DNA of 64,000 bases from Vespa crabro (taxonomy: Eukaryota; Arthropoda; Insecta; Hymenoptera; Vespidae): positions 3,048,377-3,112,376 of the forward strand of contig NC_060978.1 in assembly GCF_910589235.1 (NCBI RefSeq), given 5' to 3'. Below the pieces are notes generated by a model. It was not told where the DNA came from and did not search any database. It saw only the letters and a list, made by a program, of their open reading frames with translations. The position numbers and the translations under genes were made by a program. Below, piece by piece: positions 63,439 to 64,000 of the stretch (the stretch's first letter is position 1; each line of letters begins with the position of its first letter).

Positions 63439-64000
63439 ATTGTATGTATCTTTGTATCTATATAGGAATATATACATATAGTACATTATAAATTAATCGA
63501 AGTTTCCCCGTGTAATGTATGCTCAGTTAAAAAACGTTTTAAATTGTTCCCCCGCCATTCGGGAGAACGGGAGAATTGCAATTTCGATTACGTAACTCGT
63601 CGGAATAATCTGAATGTGATAAAAATCAAATTTTTATGCGACTGGCATTTACGACTGCAGGATCATTTTGAAATTTCATTTTCCTTTCGCATATCGTAAA
63701 TACATTGTGCATTATATCGTTGAGCGTGTTCGTAGGATAGATACAACATAGAATTTCGTTTGCAAATATTAACGAGCCTTTGCCTACTAATGGACGGACA
63801 CTCATTGCACTCGACTGGGATGAGTTTTTGAACGTTGCTGTGCATCTACGCAAAAATATACAGTTAATCGTGAAAAGTTTAAATCGCTAAATTATCGATC
63901 TCTGTCGATATATATATATTTTTTTCATATCGTTCATTAATCAAATAGTTAAACGATCAGCAGGTATATATATCCACGATAATTCCACCAATGTCTATGA

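Larger units (their letters stand above)
18698..64000 (-). other. Upstream intron or 5' region of the bru/CELF gene (partial)
   Basis: More than 45 kb upstream of the acceptor holds no coding sequence I recognise on either strand. The acceptor requires at least one exon further upstream, which is either beyond 64000 or a non-coding leader exon that cannot be recognised by eye. Large 5' introns are common in insect bruno/CELF genes, so the intron reading is the simplest. Confidence 0.6.
60264..64000. other. Unique intronic sequence
   Basis: A polypyrimidine tract lies at 61369-61436 and (GA)n runs at 61227-61247 and 62500-62523. TATGTATGTATG at 63084-63102 is a short tetranucleotide run. Nothing coding is recognised. 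Confidence 0.5.

Overview
This window looks like a piece of animal, most likely insect, nuclear DNA that lies almost entirely inside the introns of one very large gene. The evidence is one spliced exon in 64 kb, AT-rich and CpG-rich unique sequence, very many long (GA/CT)n, (AT)n and poly-A/T tracts, and no bacterial-type gene packing. Abundant TCGA/ATCGAT-type words, undepleted CpG and dense GA microsatellites resemble hymenopteran genomes (bee, wasp or ant). That taxonomic placement is inference.

The only coding feature I can support is a 170-nt exon on the minus strand (18697 down to 18528). It has a splice acceptor with a branch-point match, an ATG, and a strong GTAAGG donor. It encodes the start of the first RNA-recognition motif of a Bruno/CELF RNA-binding protein (CELF1/2 side of the family; arthropod bru1/bru2). 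The RRM is cut by the donor just before its RNP1 motif, so the next exon must lie below position 1 or be too short for me to find. Everything below 18527 is read as the downstream intron and everything above 18697 as upstream intron or 5' region of the same transcript.

The intronic DNA is not uniform. A block at about 27060-30540 is AT-rich and poor in CpG compared with its flanks. It holds a nested repeat system: two inverted arms of about 250 bp (27556-27820 and 28361-28607), two diverged reverse-oriented repeat units between them, then five direct copies of a 289-bp unit (28621-30066) and a decayed sixth. Arms and units share one motif, so I read it as a MITE or fold-back element that seeded a short satellite array. 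This is the most notable structure in the window.

Elsewhere the sequence is unique intronic DNA punctuated by microsatellites, several in convergent GA...CT pairs that could form RNA hairpins. There are a few CpG-dense or both-strand-open patches that could be regulatory or hidden exons, but I recognise no protein in them. No tRNA, rRNA, CRISPR, transposase or second protein-coding gene was identified.
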